In this document: positions 43,486 through 53,874 of the stretch, piece by piece | Position numbering within the stretch: position 1 is the first letter of the stretch | How the letters are laid out: each line of letters begins with the position of its first letter | Assembly: GCF_025263265.1 (NCBI RefSeq) | Contig: NZ_CP079869.1 | Coordinates: 1,550,001 to 1,614,000, forward strand | Length of the DNA stretch: 64,000 nt | Direction: 5' to 3' | Origin: Mycobacterium sp. SMC-4 | Lineage (GTDB): Bacteria > Actinomycetota > Actinomycetes > Mycobacteriales > Mycobacteriaceae | The notes under the pieces: generated by a model | Seen by the model: only the letters and a program-made list of their open reading frames with translations | The model's database searches: none | Told to the model about the DNA's origin: nothing | Program-made: the position numbers and the translations under genes

Positions 43486-44703
43486 CTACTTCAGTTCCGC
43501 CGAGCTCAGGCCGAGGAGGCGGCGCGCCACCACCAACTGCTGAATCTGCTGGGTGCCTTCGAAGATGTCGAGGATCTTCGAGTCGCGAGCCCACTTCTCC
43601 AGCAGCGTCTCCTCGGAATAGCCTGCGGTACCGGCCATCTCGACGGCCTTGAGGGTGATGTCACTGGCTACGCGCGCGGCCTTGGCCTTACCCATCGAGG
43701 CCTCTTTGGAGTTCGGGATGCGGTTGTCGGCCTGCCACGCGGACCGCACGGTGAGCAGGTAGCCCGACTCCCACTCGGCCTCCATCCGCAGGAATTCCGC
43801 GGCTGCGGCGCTCTGCGCATGGGCGGGCTTGTCGTAGGAGATCTCGATACCGGCATGGGTGAGGATCTTGCGCAGGTCCTCCAGCGCCGCCCGGGCGACG
43901 CCGACAGCCATGGCCGCTACGATGGGCCGGGTGTTGTCGAAGGTCTCCATGACCCCGGCGAAGCCCTTCTCGACGTGAATCTCCGGGTCGCCGAGCAGGT
44001 TGTCCTTGGGGATGCGGGCATTCTCGAATCGGATCGCGGCGGTGTCGGACGCCTTGATGCCCAGCTTGTTCTCCAGCCGCTCGACCGTGACGCCCGGATG
44101 ATCACGCGGCACGATGAACGACTTGATCGCCGCACGGCCCTTGGTCTTGTCCAGGGTCGCCCACACCACGATGTGGGTGGCGCGCGATCCGGCGGTGACG
44201 TAGATCTTCTCACCGTTGATCACGTACTCGTCGCCGTCGAGAACCGCGGTGGTCGCCACCGCCGCGGAGTCCGAGCCGAACTCCGGCTCGGTGATGGCCA
44301 TGGCCGCCCACACACCCTTGCCGAGACGCTCGAGCTGCTCAGGGGTGGCAACCGATGAGATCGCGGCGTTACCGAGCCCCTGACGGGGCACCGACAACAA
44401 CAGCGCCACATCTCCCCAGGAGATCTCCAGCGCATTGAGCAGCGCGGACATGTTGGCGCCGTTGACATTGGCCTTCTTGTCGTTCTCGGTGGCGCCGACG
44501 AAGGCGTCGGTACCCGCGAACGAGATCGTCTTGGCCTCCGAGATGCCCTCGAAGAGGTCTGCCAAGGTGTCGAGCTCGACCGGGTAGTCGTGCTCCCGGA
44601 GGTCGTACTTTCGGGAGATCGGCCGGATCATCTCGGCGGCGCCTTGGTGGCCCTTCTCGATGACCGCCTGGAGCTTCTTGGGCATCTCCAGATTGATTGC
44701 CAT
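43486..44703 (-). CDS. fadE23: Acyl-CoA dehydrogenase FadE23
   Basis: ACAD of 405 residues. FAD/substrate segments: AITEPEFGSDSAAVATTA and VINGEKIYVTAGSRATHIV. The catalytic Glu is in LDIFEGTQQIQQLVVARRLL near the C-terminus. Pairing with the downstream-numbered FadE24 gene, upstream on this strand by 54 bases, is the same as Rv3139-Rv3140. Adjacent mycobacterial fadE pairs often form alpha2-beta2 enzymes in which only one subunit carries the catalytic Glu; this would be that subunit. Confidence 0.9.
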   Translation of the reverse strand: MAINLEMPKKLQAVIEKGHQGAAEMIRPISRKYDLREHDYPVELDTLADLFEGISEAKTISFAGTDAFVGATENDKKANVNGANMSALLNALEISWGDVALLLSVPRQGLGNAAISSVATPEQLERLGKGVWAAMAITEPEFGSDSAAVATTAVLDGDEYVINGEKIYVTAGSRATHIVVWATLDKTKGRAAIKSFIVPRDHPGVTVERLENKLGIKASDTAAIRFENARIPKDNLLGDPEIHVEKGFAGVMETFDNTRPIVAAMAVGVARAALEDLRKILTHAGIEISYDKPAHAQSAAAAEFLRMEAEWESGYLLTVRSAWQADNRIPNSKEASMGKAKAARVASDITLKAVEMAGTAGYSEETLLEKWARDSKILDIFEGTQQIQQLVVARRLLGLSSAELK

Positions 44704-44757
44704 GTCAGTCTCTCTTCGCGTCTGCGGGGAAGTAATGGTGGAGGGTCGACATCAAAC

Positions 44758-46131
44758 TCAGAGCAGCACAACGCCTTCGGCCACGCCGATCGCCCGAAGG
44801 TCGCGGTACCAGCGTTCGACCGGGTGTTCCTTGGTGTAGCCGTGGCCGCCGAGCAGTTGCACGCCGTCAAGGCCGATCTGCATGCCCTTGTCGCTGCCGA
44901 GCTTCTTGGCCAGTGCGGCCTCGCGGGCGAACGGCAAGCCCTGATCTGCGCGGGCAGCGCCACGCCAGGTGATCAACCGCAATCCGTCGAGTTCGATCGC
45001 GATGTTGGCGCACATGAACGCCACCGACTGCCGGTGCGCGATGGGCTCACCGAATGCGTGGCGTTCCTTGATGTAAGGGATGACGTAATCGAGCACTGCG
45101 TGCGAGGTTCCGACTGCCAGGGCCGCCCAGCCCAGCCGCGACAGCGCGATCGCCTCGCTGTAGTCGGCATCGGTGGCTTCGTCCTCGCCGAGGCGCGCGC
45201 TCACCGGGACGACGACGTTGTCCAATTGCACCCGGCCCAGCGCTGCGGCACGAATGCCCATGCTCGGATCGGCTTTGACCGTCAGGCCCTTCGTCGACCC
45301 TTCAACGAGGAAGAGCGCGGGCTTGCCGTTGAGTTGGGCGGCGACGATGAACAGTTCCGCGTCGGCGGCCGCCGGGACCAGCGACTTGACGCCGTCGAGG
45401 CGGTAGCCGCTGGGGGTGCGCACCGCGGTAGTCTTCAGCGCCGTCGGGTCGAATAGCGGCTGCGGTTCGGCAATGGCCAGGCACGCCTGGGGCACATTCT
45501 CGCCGGCGAACTCCTTGAGGTAGGTCGCCTGCTGATCGGCACTGCCCCAATGCGTCAACGCGGAGGCGACACCGCCGGGAGCCAGAATAGGCAAGGCCAG
45601 GCCCATGTCGCCGTAGGCCAGTGCCTCGGCGACCAACGCATTGGTGACCGTGCTGCGGTGCTCGGCGATGCCGTCGAAGTCCTCAGGAATCTTGATCGCC
45701 GTGATGCCGAGTTCGGCTGCTTTGACGATCAGGTCCGGGGGATAGGACGCGGCGGCATCAGCATCGTGCGCTGCCGGGCGCAGGATCTCCTCGGCGAACT
45801 CCTCGACGGTCGCGATGATCATCTTCTGGTCGTCGTCGGGAGTGAGGTCGAACGCGTCAGAGCCGCTGGACTTGAGCCGGGTCGCCGGCTTGCCGAGGCC
45901 CTGGATCCGCTTGAACTGCCGGGTGGATGCGCCTGCGGCAGAGAACGCCTGCTTCACGCCGTAGCGCAGGCCGCGGTTGAGCGGATCGCGCAGGTTGTAC
46001 TTGTCCAGGAACTCCTGGCCCAGCAACGGAGTGATCAGGGCCAGGCCAATGTCGGTGGCCGAGCGCTTGTGCTTCTGCAGTCCCACAGCACTCTCGTGGT
46101 CGCGTCGCTTGGACGGCAGGGTATTCGTCAT
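44758..46131 (-). CDS. fadE24: Acyl-CoA dehydrogenase FadE24
   Basis: ACAD-fold protein of 457 residues with an N-terminal extension of about 100 residues. The middle FAD-contact region is readable (LAIAEPQPLFDPTALKTTAV), and HGYTKEHPVERWYRDLRA precedes the C-terminus, which ends AIGVAEGVVLL with no EGT-QIQ segment. The usual catalytic Glu therefore appears missing, consistent with being the non-catalytic partner of FadE23. The upstream region carries a promoter and a repeated motif, so the pair is probably regulated by a fatty-acid or lipid-responsive repressor. Confidence 0.9.
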   Translation of the reverse strand: MTNTLPSKRRDHESAVGLQKHKRSATDIGLALITPLLGQEFLDKYNLRDPLNRGLRYGVKQAFSAAGASTRQFKRIQGLGKPATRLKSSGSDAFDLTPDDDQKMIIATVEEFAEEILRPAAHDADAAASYPPDLIVKAAELGITAIKIPEDFDGIAEHRSTVTNALVAEALAYGDMGLALPILAPGGVASALTHWGSADQQATYLKEFAGENVPQACLAIAEPQPLFDPTALKTTAVRTPSGYRLDGVKSLVPAAADAELFIVAAQLNGKPALFLVEGSTKGLTVKADPSMGIRAAALGRVQLDNVVVPVSARLGEDEATDADYSEAIALSRLGWAALAVGTSHAVLDYVIPYIKERHAFGEPIAHRQSVAFMCANIAIELDGLRLITWRGAARADQGLPFAREAALAKKLGSDKGMQIGLDGVQLLGGHGYTKEHPVERWYRDLRAIGVAEGVVLL

Positions 46132-46173
46132 GTCAGCTGCCCTCGTCGGGTGTGGAAGAAGCGCGATCTACGC

Positions 46174-46223
46174 AACTGACTCCAGAGTAAGGTATCGGAA
46201 CTGACTGATGAGTAAGTTTACTC
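46174..46223. promoter_or_regulatory. Repeated motif and inverted repeat upstream of fadE24
   Basis: AACTGACT-N3-GAGTAAG occurs twice, at 46174-46191 and 46199-46216, with a 25-base period. The second copy runs into the inverted repeat GAGTAA-GT-TTACTC at 46210-46223. The inverted repeat overlaps the predicted -10 of fadE24. The octamer AACTGACT also occurs in the operator at 38696-38703. Confidence 0.65.
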
Positions 46224-46244
46224 TCATTGTTACGGACCTCACAA
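46215..46244 (-). promoter_or_regulatory. Candidate promoter of fadE24-fadE23
   Basis: On the minus strand TTGTGA (plus 46239-46244), an 18-base spacer and TAAACT (plus 46215-46220). Transcription would start near 46208, giving a leader of about 77 bases that contains both copies of the AACTGACT motif. Confidence 0.45.
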
Positions 46245-46263
46245 CTATGGACGCCCGATAGGC

Positions 46264-47064
46264 CTATGGCAATCGCGGGGCCAGCGCGGCGAGCACCGCG
46301 TCGTGTATCAGCCCGTTGGTGGCTACCGCACTGCCGTGGTGGGGCCCCGGTTCGCCGGCCAGGCTGCTGAACCGGCCGCCGGCCTCACGCACCAAGACAT
46401 CCAACGGTGCCAGATCCCAGAGCTTGACCTCGGGTTCGACGGCGATATCCACGGCGCCCTCTGCCACCAGGCAGTATGACCAGAAATCGCCGTAGGCGCG
46501 GACCCTCCAGACCTCGTCGGTCAGCGCCACCAGCCGTGCACGTGCGTCCCCCCAGCCGGTGGTCAGGTCGGAGTAGGACAGGCTCGCCGCGCTCAGGTCA
46601 TCGACGCCGGAAACGGTGATCGGGCGGGTCTGCCCGCCGAACGAGGTGAACGCTCCCCGGCCACGGGCCGCCCACCACCGGCGACCCAGCGCCGGCGCGC
46701 TCACCACGCCGACCGTTGGGGTGCCCTCCTCCAGCAACGCGATCAACGTGGCCCAGACCGGCAGGCCGCGGACGAAGTTCTTGGTGCCGTCGATGGGATC
46801 GATCACCCACTGCCTGCCGGCACGATCGCGATCGCCGCCGAACTCCTCGCCGAACACGGAATCGTCGGACCGGTGGTGCGCCAGCTGCGCGCGCAACAAC
46901 TGCTCGGCGTCGAGGTCGGCATCGGTGGCCGGGGTCATATCCGGCTTGGTCTGCACTCGGAGATCCATCGCGCCGAAGCGCTGCATCGTCAGCGCATCGG
47001 CCTGCGCGGCCAGTGCCAGCGCCAGCGCCAGATCGTCATCACCGGTGTTCGCAGGAGTGCCCAT
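46264..47064 (-). CDS. hisN: Histidinol-phosphatase, inositol monophosphatase family
   Basis: IMPase-fold phosphatase of 266 residues. Metal-binding motifs are EEFGG (Glu), [17 protein letters not shown] (Asp-Pro-Ile-Asp-Gly-Thr) and [16 protein letters not shown] (the C-terminal WD-x-A motif). The matching M. tuberculosis gene Rv3137 encodes the histidinol-phosphate phosphatase HisN, so the last-but-one step of histidine synthesis is the likely job. It is divergent from a small membrane-protein gene with 23 bases between. Confidence 0.85.
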   Translation of the reverse strand: MGTPANTGDDDLALALALAAQADALTMQRFGAMDLRVQTKPDMTPATDADLDAEQLLRAQLAHHRSDDSVFGEEFGGDRDRAGRQWVIDPIDGTKNFVRGLPVWATLIALLEEGTPTVGVVSAPALGRRWWAARGRGAFTSFGGQTRPITVSGVDDLSAASLSYSDLTTGWGDARARLVALTDEVWRVRAYGDFWSYCLVAEGAVDIAVEPEVKLWDLAPLDVLVREAGGRFSSLAGEPGPHHGSAVATNGLIHDAVLAALAPRLP

Positions 47065-47075
47065 GACTGTCGTCC

Positions 47076-47081
47076 TACCAT
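47076..47081 (+). promoter_or_regulatory. Candidate -10 box for a leaderless small-protein mRNA
   Basis: TACCAT, six bases, then the ATG at 47088; no Shine-Dalgarno is present. The box lies in the 23-base gap shared with hisN. Confidence 0.5.
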
Positions 47082-47087
47082 GTCCAG

Positions 47088-47450
47088 ATGATTGAACTCG
47101 CGATCCTGTTCCTGATCGTCGGTGCCATCGCGGTGCTCGCTGCGCCGTGGATCATGCGCCGACGCGGGGTCGGCAAAGACTGGGTTCAGGGAACGCTGCT
47201 GGTCACAGGTGTCAGTCCGCGCCCGGACGGCGTCGAAGGCGAGCAGTACGTGACCATCACCGGGGTGATCAACGGTCCGACGGTCAACGAGTACACGGTC
47301 TATGCCCGGTTGGCCCTCGACGTGGCCAGTTGGCCCACGATGGGCCAACTGTTCCCAGTGATGTACGCGCCGAACAACCCGGAAAAGTGGGCCTTCGCGC
47401 CGCAGGAGCCCGCTGAGCCTTCTGGCCCCGCACAGCCGCCCACGCCCTGA
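47088..47450 (+). CDS. Small membrane-anchored protein of unknown function
   Basis: Protein of 120 residues. One N-terminal transmembrane helix at about residues 2-22 ([20 protein letters not shown]) is followed by basic MRRRGVGKD, which suggests the C-terminal part faces the cytosol if the basic cluster obeys the positive-inside rule. A compact beta-rich segment ([21 protein letters not shown]) and a Pro-rich tail follow. I do not recognise the family. It is convergent with fprA across six bases. Confidence 0.75.
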   Translation: MIELAILFLIVGAIAVLAAPWIMRRRGVGKDWVQGTLLVTGVSPRPDGVEGEQYVTITGVINGPTVNEYTVYARLALDVASWPTMGQLFPVMYAPNNPEKWAFAPQEPAEPSGPAQPPTP

Positions 47451-47456
47451 CCGGTC

Positions 47457-48848
47457 TCAGTTGTGGCCCACCACGCGCAACATCTCGGCCACGCTGGTGA
47501 CCTTGACCCGCGGCCGGCCTGACCCCTGCCCGGCGTTGCGCTCGTACTCGTCGAGAAGCTTCCAGTGGTCGTTGGTCACCAGGTGGGGTTGGCGCTGCTG
47601 CAGCCAGCGCTGTATCTCCTCGGCGTGGTCAGCGCCGAATTCCGCGAGCTCGGCGGTCTGAAGATCCTCCAGCAGCGTGTCGACGGTGTCCTGAGAGTCC
47701 TTCTTGTTGCTGCCGATGACCCCGGTGGGGCCGCGTTTGATCCAGCCGACGACATACTCGTTTCGACTGCCCGTGATCCTGCCCTCGTCGTGCGGAATGG
47801 TGGCCGACCGCTCGTCGAACGGCAGCCCCGGCGTCGGCAGGCCGCGATAACCGACGGCGCGGACCACCAGTTGGGCCGGGACCTCCTCGCGCTCCCCGGT
47901 GTCCTTCGCGCTGACCCTGCCGTCGGGACCGGTGATCAACTGGTTGCGGCCCAGGACGATCGACTCCACCTTCCCGGCACCCCGAATCTCGATCGGTGAT
48001 GTCCGGAACCGGAACACGATGCGCCGCTTGGCCTCTTGCGGGCTGACATCGGCGTAGCCGCGCAGCACCTTGATGTTGTTGCGCACGGTCTTGCCGGCGG
48101 CTTCGAGATCCTCTTCGGTGATGTCGGCGAAGTCCTCGGGGTCGACGATCACATCGACGTCCCCGAGACCCTCCAGCGCACCGAGCTCGCGCAGCTCCAG
48201 CGTGGTGAACGGAGCCTGCAGCGGTCCGCGCCGGCCGATGATCAGCACTTCGTCGACACCGCGTGCGTGCAGGGACTGCAGTGCGTGGTCGGCGATGTCT
48301 GTCTCGGCAAGCACGTCGGGGTCGCTGACCAGGATCCGGGCCACATCGATCGCGACGTTGCCGTTGCCGACGACCACGGCCCGCCCACCGGAGATGTCCG
48401 GCGATATCTCTTCGAAATGCGGGTGCGCGTTGTACCACCCCACGAAGTCGACCGCGGCCACGCTGCCGGGCAGGTCCTCACCGGGGATCCCGAGCTCGCG
48501 GTCGGACTGCGCGCCGATGGCGTAGATCACCGCGTCGTAGCGCTCGGCCAGTTCGGCCGGGTGGACGTGGTTGCCGACTTCGATGTTGCCGAAGAACCGG
48601 AAGCGCGGGTCACCCGAGGTCTTGTCGAACTGATTGCTGATCGATTTGATCTTGGGATGGTCGGGGGCCACACCCGAGCGAACCAAACCCCACGGGGTCG
48701 GGAGCATCTCGAGCATGTCGACTCGGACGTCACGGGCGGCAGTGCCGCCGGAGTCCGAAGCGGCCGACTTCAACAGGGAAGCGGCGGCGAAGTACCCGGA
48801 GGGCCCTGAGCCGACGATCGCCACGTGGTACGGGCGCAAAGGGGGCAT
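47457..48848 (-). CDS. fprA: NADPH:ferredoxin reductase FprA
   Basis: Adrenodoxin-reductase-type flavoprotein of 463 residues that passes electrons from NADPH to ferredoxins for cytochromes P450 and other acceptors. FAD motif: VAIVGSGPSGYFAAASLL. Conserved segments LEMLPTPWGLVRSGVAPDHP and NADPH-binding VVVGNGNVAIDVARIL with GRRGPLQAPFT. A C-terminal GWIKRGPTGVIGSNKKD is a family hallmark. The sequence matches M. tuberculosis FprA (Rv3106) closely from memory. ATG 48848 gives the family length. Much longer open frame upstream is antisense to prfB and is not coding. Confidence 0.95.
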   Translation of the reverse strand: MPPLRPYHVAIVGSGPSGYFAAASLLKSAASDSGGTAARDVRVDMLEMLPTPWGLVRSGVAPDHPKIKSISNQFDKTSGDPRFRFFGNIEVGNHVHPAELAERYDAVIYAIGAQSDRELGIPGEDLPGSVAAVDFVGWYNAHPHFEEISPDISGGRAVVVGNGNVAIDVARILVSDPDVLAETDIADHALQSLHARGVDEVLIIGRRGPLQAPFTTLELRELGALEGLGDVDVIVDPEDFADITEEDLEAAGKTVRNNIKVLRGYADVSPQEAKRRIVFRFRTSPIEIRGAGKVESIVLGRNQLITGPDGRVSAKDTGEREEVPAQLVVRAVGYRGLPTPGLPFDERSATIPHDEGRITGSRNEYVVGWIKRGPTGVIGSNKKDSQDTVDTLLEDLQTAELAEFGADHAEEIQRWLQQRQPHLVTNDHWKLLDEYERNAGQGSGRPRVKVTSVAEMLRVVGHN

Positions 48849-49032
48849 GCGGAAGCTACCTTCTGTCGCTGCCCGAACGCGCGCAAGGGGCTGTCGCGTC
48901 GCGGCCGGGCGGGATGGCACCCCGATGCTAAAACGCCGAGCAGGTGACTCGGTGGTAATCGAGGCGGTCCCGCCGGAAATGCGTGTGAACCGGCCGGAAG
49001 GCAGCGACGACGGAGTGGGTCGGCGAGGTGGG

Positions 49033-49038
49033 TACCCT
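49033..49038 (+). promoter_or_regulatory. Candidate -10 box for leaderless prfB mRNA
   Basis: TACCCT, eight bases, then the GTG start at 49047 with no Shine-Dalgarno. The 198-base gap to the divergent fprA start holds no other feature that I can see. Confidence 0.5.
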
Positions 49039-49046
49039 GATGTTCC

Positions 49047-50151
<1,105 letters not shown>

Positions 50152-50162
<11 letters not shown>

Positions 50163-51123
50163 CGGCTACCTTGCGCTCTCGCCCGCAGAGGCGTGGCACA
50201 ACTTCCTGCACGGCGACATCGGCGAGTGGTTCCTGACCAAGGGCGTGGAGATCGCGCTGCTGATCATCGGAGCGCTACTGGCTGCCCGCTGCATCAGCTG
50301 GGGGTCACGCAAGGTGACCCGCCGCCTCGAGGAGGGTTTCCAGTCCGGCGACAAGTTGGTGCGCTCCGAGGCCTCCAAACACCGGCAGGCGGTGGCGTCG
50401 GTGATCTCGTGGGTGGCGATCGTGCTGCTCTTCGTCATCGTGACCGTGCAGATCACCGATGTGTTGAATGTGCCGGTCGGATCGCTGGTGGCACCTGCGG
50501 CCGTGCTGGGCGCGGCGCTGGGTTTCGGCGCCCAGAAGCTGGTCCAGGATCTGCTGGCGGGCTTCTTCATCATCACCGAACGGCAGTACGGATTCGGTGA
50601 CCTGGTGCAGCTGAACATGATCGGAGCGCCGGAGGCCTCCGAAGGCACCGTCGAAGAGGTCACGCTGCGGGTGACCAAGCTGCGCACCGCCGACGGTGAG
50701 GTGTTCACCGTGCCCAACGGCAACATCGTCAGGTCGTTGAACATGTCCAAAGACTGGGCGCGCGCGGTCGTCGAGATCCCGGTGCCGGTCACCGCCGACC
50801 TCAACCGGGTCAACGAGGTGCTACACCGCGTCGGCGACACCTCGATGGACGACCGCTATCTCAAGGACCTGCTGCTCGACCGTCCGTCTCTGATGGGGGT
50901 GGAGAGCATCGGGTTGGACAACGTGAACTTGCGGATGGTGGCGCGGACTCTGCCCGGAAAGCAGTACGAGGCCGGGCGAAGGCTGCGGGCGCTGGTTGTT
51001 GAAGCGCTCGGCGCCGAGGGTGTGGTCACCGCAACCGGATCGACTCCGGTGGTCGACACGTTGCCCCCGGGCGATGCCAAGGCCTCGCCCCAGGTCAAGC
51101 AGAGCCCAGGTGGTGAGCGGTAG
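50152..51123 (+). CDS. MscS-family mechanosensitive channel protein (Rv3104c-like)
   Basis: Membrane protein of 323 residues. Transmembrane helices lie near residues 31-50 and 80-102, and the pore-lining helix is [25 protein letters not shown] followed by the MscS beta domain ([27 protein letters not shown]). It would release solutes on osmotic downshock. ATG 50152 lies within prfB, so expression is coupled; the M. tuberculosis order prfB, Rv3104c, Rv3103c is the same. The C-terminal 25 residues are low complexity. Confidence 0.9.
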
Positions 51124-51126
51124 CCC

Positions 51127-51615
51127 ATGTCCGAACCGAGATTCCGGGTGCCGGCGCACCTGTTCCGGGGTCGTATCCGAACCTCGACGGTGGCGCTGAT
51201 CGTCGCGTTTGTCGCGTTGTTCGCTGTGCAGCAGAACTACGAACCTCCCGAGCGGCCGCTGCCGCCCCAGCAGATGATCCCGCCGGGCTACGTCCCAGAC
51301 CCCGATTACACCTGGGTGCCGCGCACCAACGTGCAGACCCGCGCGCCGGAGACCCCGCCGACCACGACGCCGACGCCGACGCCGACACCGACGCCGACCA
51401 CCCCGACCACGACGCCGCCACCCGACGGCACACCGCCACCGGACGCCACGCCGTCCCCGACGGTCCCCGGCGCGCCGCCGGGTGTGACCACAACGGTGAT
51501 CGATCCCGACGGTCTCGGCCCGCAAGGGCCGCAGACCTTTACCCAGGCACCACCGGCGCCGCCGCCGGTCACGAGCCCAGGTGTCGTCACGCCACCAGCG
51601 CCGGCGCCGCGGTAG
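51127..51615 (+). CDS. Proline/threonine-rich single-pass membrane protein (Rv3103c-like)
   Basis: Protein of 162 residues. One transmembrane helix at about residues 21-35 ([15 protein letters not shown]) with a basic N-terminus (RGRIR), then a long extracytoplasmic Pro/Thr-rich tail. [19 protein letters not shown] and similar runs dominate. Such tails span the cell wall in many mycobacterial proteins. The function is unknown; the conserved place between the MscS channel and ftsE suggests an envelope role. It starts three bases after the mscS stop. Confidence 0.85.
   Translation: MSEPRFRVPAHLFRGRIRTSTVALIVAFVALFAVQQNYEPPERPLPPQQMIPPGYVPDPDYTWVPRTNVQTRAPETPPTTTPTPTPTPTPTTPTTTPPPDGTPPPDATPSPTVPGAPPGVTTTVIDPDGLGPQGPQTFTQAPPAPPPVTSPGVVTPPAPAPR
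51352..51424 (+). repeat. Degenerate ACGCCG/ACCACG tandem repeat coding Thr-Pro
   Basis: Hexamer-like repeats of ACGCCG and variants with about 10 near copies inside the proline-rich protein gene. They encode the TPTP run. Such repeats can change length by slippage in whole codons. Confidence 0.7.
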
Positions 51616-51642
51616 CTCGGCGGCCACGGGGCCGTTCCCCGC

Positions 51643-51648
51643 TACACT
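51643..51648 (+). promoter_or_regulatory. Candidate -10 box for leaderless ftsE mRNA
   Basis: TACACT, eight bases, then GTG at 51657 immediately followed by ATG at 51660. No Shine-Dalgarno is present. The box lies in the 41-base gap after the proline-rich gene. Confidence 0.5.
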
Positions 51649-51656
51649 GGCGTGCC

Positions 51657-52349
51657 GTGATGATCACCCTCGAGAATGTCTCCAAGCAGTACAAGTCGTC
51701 GGGACGCCCGGCGCTCGACAACATCTCGCTGAAGATCGACAAGGGTGAGTTCGTCTTTCTGATCGGTCCGTCAGGATCGGGGAAGTCCACGTTCATGCGC
51801 TTGCTGTTGGCTGAAGAACACCCGTCCTCGGGCAACATCCGGGTATCGAAGTTCCACGTCAACAAGCTCTCCGGTCGGCATATCCCGGCGCTTCGCCAGG
51901 TGATGGGGTGCGTCTTTCAGGACTTCCGGTTGCTGCAACAGAAGACCGTGTTCGAGAACGTCGCGTTCGCGCTGGAAGTCATCGGCAAGCGGGCCGACAC
52001 CATCAACCGGGTGGTGCCTGATGTTCTGGAGATGGTCGGGCTGTCGGGGAAGGCCAACCGGCTGCCCGCCGAGCTCTCCGGGGGGGAGCAGCAGCGCGTC
52101 GCGATCGCGCGGGCCTTCGTCAACCGGCCGCTGGTTCTGCTGGCCGACGAGCCAACCGGCAACCTCGACCCCGAAACCAGTAAGGACATCATGGATCTGC
52201 TCGAGCGGATCAACCGCACCGGGACTACGGTGCTGATGGCCACCCACGACCACCACATCGTCGACTCGATGCGTCAGCGGGTCGTCGAACTCGAACTCGG
52301 CCGGCTGATTCGCGACGAACAGCGCGGCGTCTACGGAATGGATCGCTAA
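51657..52349 (+). CDS. ftsE: Cell division ABC transporter ATPase FtsE
   Basis: ABC ATPase of 229-230 residues. Walker [10 protein letters not shown], signature [14 protein letters not shown], Walker [17 protein letters not shown] and the switch His in ATHDHHIVD. With FtsX it controls peptidoglycan hydrolases at division. The first codon is either GTG 51657 or ATG 51660. ATG gives 229 residues, as I remember for M. tuberculosis; GTG fits a leaderless transcript from the TACACT box. The stop abuts the ftsX start. Confidence 0.97.
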   Translation: MMITLENVSKQYKSSGRPALDNISLKIDKGEFVFLIGPSGSGKSTFMRLLLAEEHPSSGNIRVSKFHVNKLSGRHIPALRQVMGCVFQDFRLLQQKTVFENVAFALEVIGKRADTINRVVPDVLEMVGLSGKANRLPAELSGGEQQRVAIARAFVNRPLVLLADEPTGNLDPETSKDIMDLLERINRTGTTVLMATHDHHIVDSMRQRVVELELGRLIRDEQRGVYGMDR

Positions 52350-53243
52350 GTGCGCTTCGGCTTTCTCGTCAACGAAGTCCTGACCGGACTTCGTCGCAAC
52401 GTCACCATGACGGTCGCGATGATCCTCACCACCGCGATCTCGATCGGCCTGTTCGGCGGTGGTCTGTTGGTCGTGCGGCTGGCCGATCAGTCGCGCGCGA
52501 TCTACCTGGATCGGGTGGAAAGTCAGGTCTTCCTGACCAACGACGTCTCGGCCAACGACCCGACCTGCGACTCCGAACCGTGCCAGGCGCTGCGGCAGAC
52601 CATCGAGGACCGCGATGACGTGCGCTCGGTGCGCTTCCTCAACCGTGATGACGCCTACGACGACGCCATCCAGAAGTTCCCGCAGTACAAAGATGTCGCC
52701 GGTCGAGATGCCTTTCCGGCCTCCTTCGTGGTCAGACTCGAAGACCCCGAGCAGCATCAGGAATTCGACCAGGCGATGGTGGGCCAACCCGGCGTGCTCA
52801 ACGTCCTGAACCAGAAGGACCTGATCGACCGGTTGTTCGCGGTGCTCGACGGCTTGTCCAACGCTGCGTTCGCCGTCGCGCTGGTCCAGGCCATCGGTGC
52901 GGTGTTGTTGATCGCCAACATGGTCCAAGTCGCCGCGTACACCAGACGCACCGAGATCGGGATCATGCGACTGGTCGGCGCCAGTCGGTGGTACACCCAG
53001 CTGCCGTTCTTGGTGGAGGCAATGCTTGCCGCGCTGATCGGTGTGGTCATCTCGATCGTGGGTCTGGTCGCGGTACGGGCGCTGTTCCTGGAAAGGGCGC
53101 TCGACCAGTTCTACCAAGCCAACCTCATCGCGCGGATCGACTACGCCGACATCCTCTATATTTCGCCGATCCTGTTGCTCGTGGGTGTGGCCATGGCCGG
53201 GGTGACGGCCTATGTCACCTTGCGCCTCTACGTGCGGCGGTAG
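52350..53243 (+). CDS. ftsX: Cell division ABC transporter permease FtsX
   Basis: Membrane protein of 297 residues. The first transmembrane helix is at about 22-45, then an extracellular domain of about 120 residues containing Cys residues in [10 protein letters not shown], then three helices in the C-terminal half (about 165-295). The extracellular domain would contact the RipC-type hydrolase. GTG start directly after the ftsE TAA with no spacer, so translation is coupled. Confidence 0.96.
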   Translation: MRFGFLVNEVLTGLRRNVTMTVAMILTTAISIGLFGGGLLVVRLADQSRAIYLDRVESQVFLTNDVSANDPTCDSEPCQALRQTIEDRDDVRSVRFLNRDDAYDDAIQKFPQYKDVAGRDAFPASFVVRLEDPEQHQEFDQAMVGQPGVLNVLNQKDLIDRLFAVLDGLSNAAFAVALVQAIGAVLLIANMVQVAAYTRRTEIGIMRLVGASRWYTQLPFLVEAMLAALIGVVISIVGLVAVRALFLERALDQFYQANLIARIDYADILYISPILLLVGVAMAGVTAYVTLRLYVRR

Positions 53244-53246
53244 CCG

Positions 53247-53744
53247 GTGGCCAAGAAGACCAAAGCGCCCAAGGACAGCAACAACCAGGTTGTCGCTACC
53301 AACCGCAAAGCGCGGCACAACTACGCGATTCTGGAGACCTATGAGGCGGGAATCGCGTTGGTGGGTACCGAGGTGAAGAGCCTGCGGGAAGGTCAGGCGT
53401 CACTCGTCGATGCCTTCGCCACCGTCGACGACGGTGAGATCTGGCTACGCAACCTGCACATACCCGAGTATCACCACGGCAGTTGGACCAACCACACACC
53501 GCGCCGGAACCGCAAACTGCTGTTGCATCGCCGCCAGATCGACACGCTGGTCGGCAAGATCCGCGACGGAAACCTGACGCTGGTGCCGCTGTCGCTGTAC
53601 TTCACCGGCGGCAAGGTGAAGGTCGAACTGGCATTGGCCCGCGGCAAGCAGGCCCACGACAAGCGCCAGGATCTGGCGCGCCGTGACGCCGCGCGGGAGG
53701 TGACCCGAGAGCTCGGGCGGCGGGTCAAGGGCAAAACGACCTGA
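53247..53744 (+). CDS. smpB: SsrA-binding protein SmpB
   Basis: RNA-binding protein of 165 residues that places tmRNA in the ribosome A site during trans-translation. Conserved [36 protein letters not shown] and the C-terminal basic tail [18 protein letters not shown] start three bases after ftsX. The tmRNA gene lies 2.6 kb downstream with a GGDEF-EAL gene between. Confidence 0.97.
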   Translation: MAKKTKAPKDSNNQVVATNRKARHNYAILETYEAGIALVGTEVKSLREGQASLVDAFATVDDGEIWLRNLHIPEYHHGSWTNHTPRRNRKLLLHRRQIDTLVGKIRDGNLTLVPLSLYFTGGKVKVELALARGKQAHDKRQDLARRDAAREVTRELGRRVKGKTT

Positions 53745-53813
53745 AGGCCGGCGCGGCCGGCAGACAACAACACGCTGACTCTCTCGCATCCGGCCCAATG
53801 ATCTGCGCCGATT

Positions 53814-53828
53814 AGCTAGTTTCTAGCT
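53814..53828. promoter_or_regulatory. Short inverted repeat upstream of the GGDEF-EAL gene
   Basis: AGCTAG-TTT-CTAGCT, perfect arms of six bases, 46 bases before the GTG start. It could be an operator or part of the promoter. A GC-only hairpin (GCCGG...CCGGC, near 53746-53762) just after smpB lacks a T run and is a weak terminator at most. Confidence 0.4.
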
Positions 53829-53874
53829 GGGCATTCCTGTCTGGTGGTTCGTCGGCACAGCGGGAAGGAGGCGG

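Noticed and set aside
51352..51424. Short regular repeats considered as a CRISPR array
   Set aside because: Six-base units inside a coding frame with no spacers; no cas genes are present in the window.
53746..53762. Terminator after smpB
   Set aside because: The GC hairpin has a short stem and no T run.
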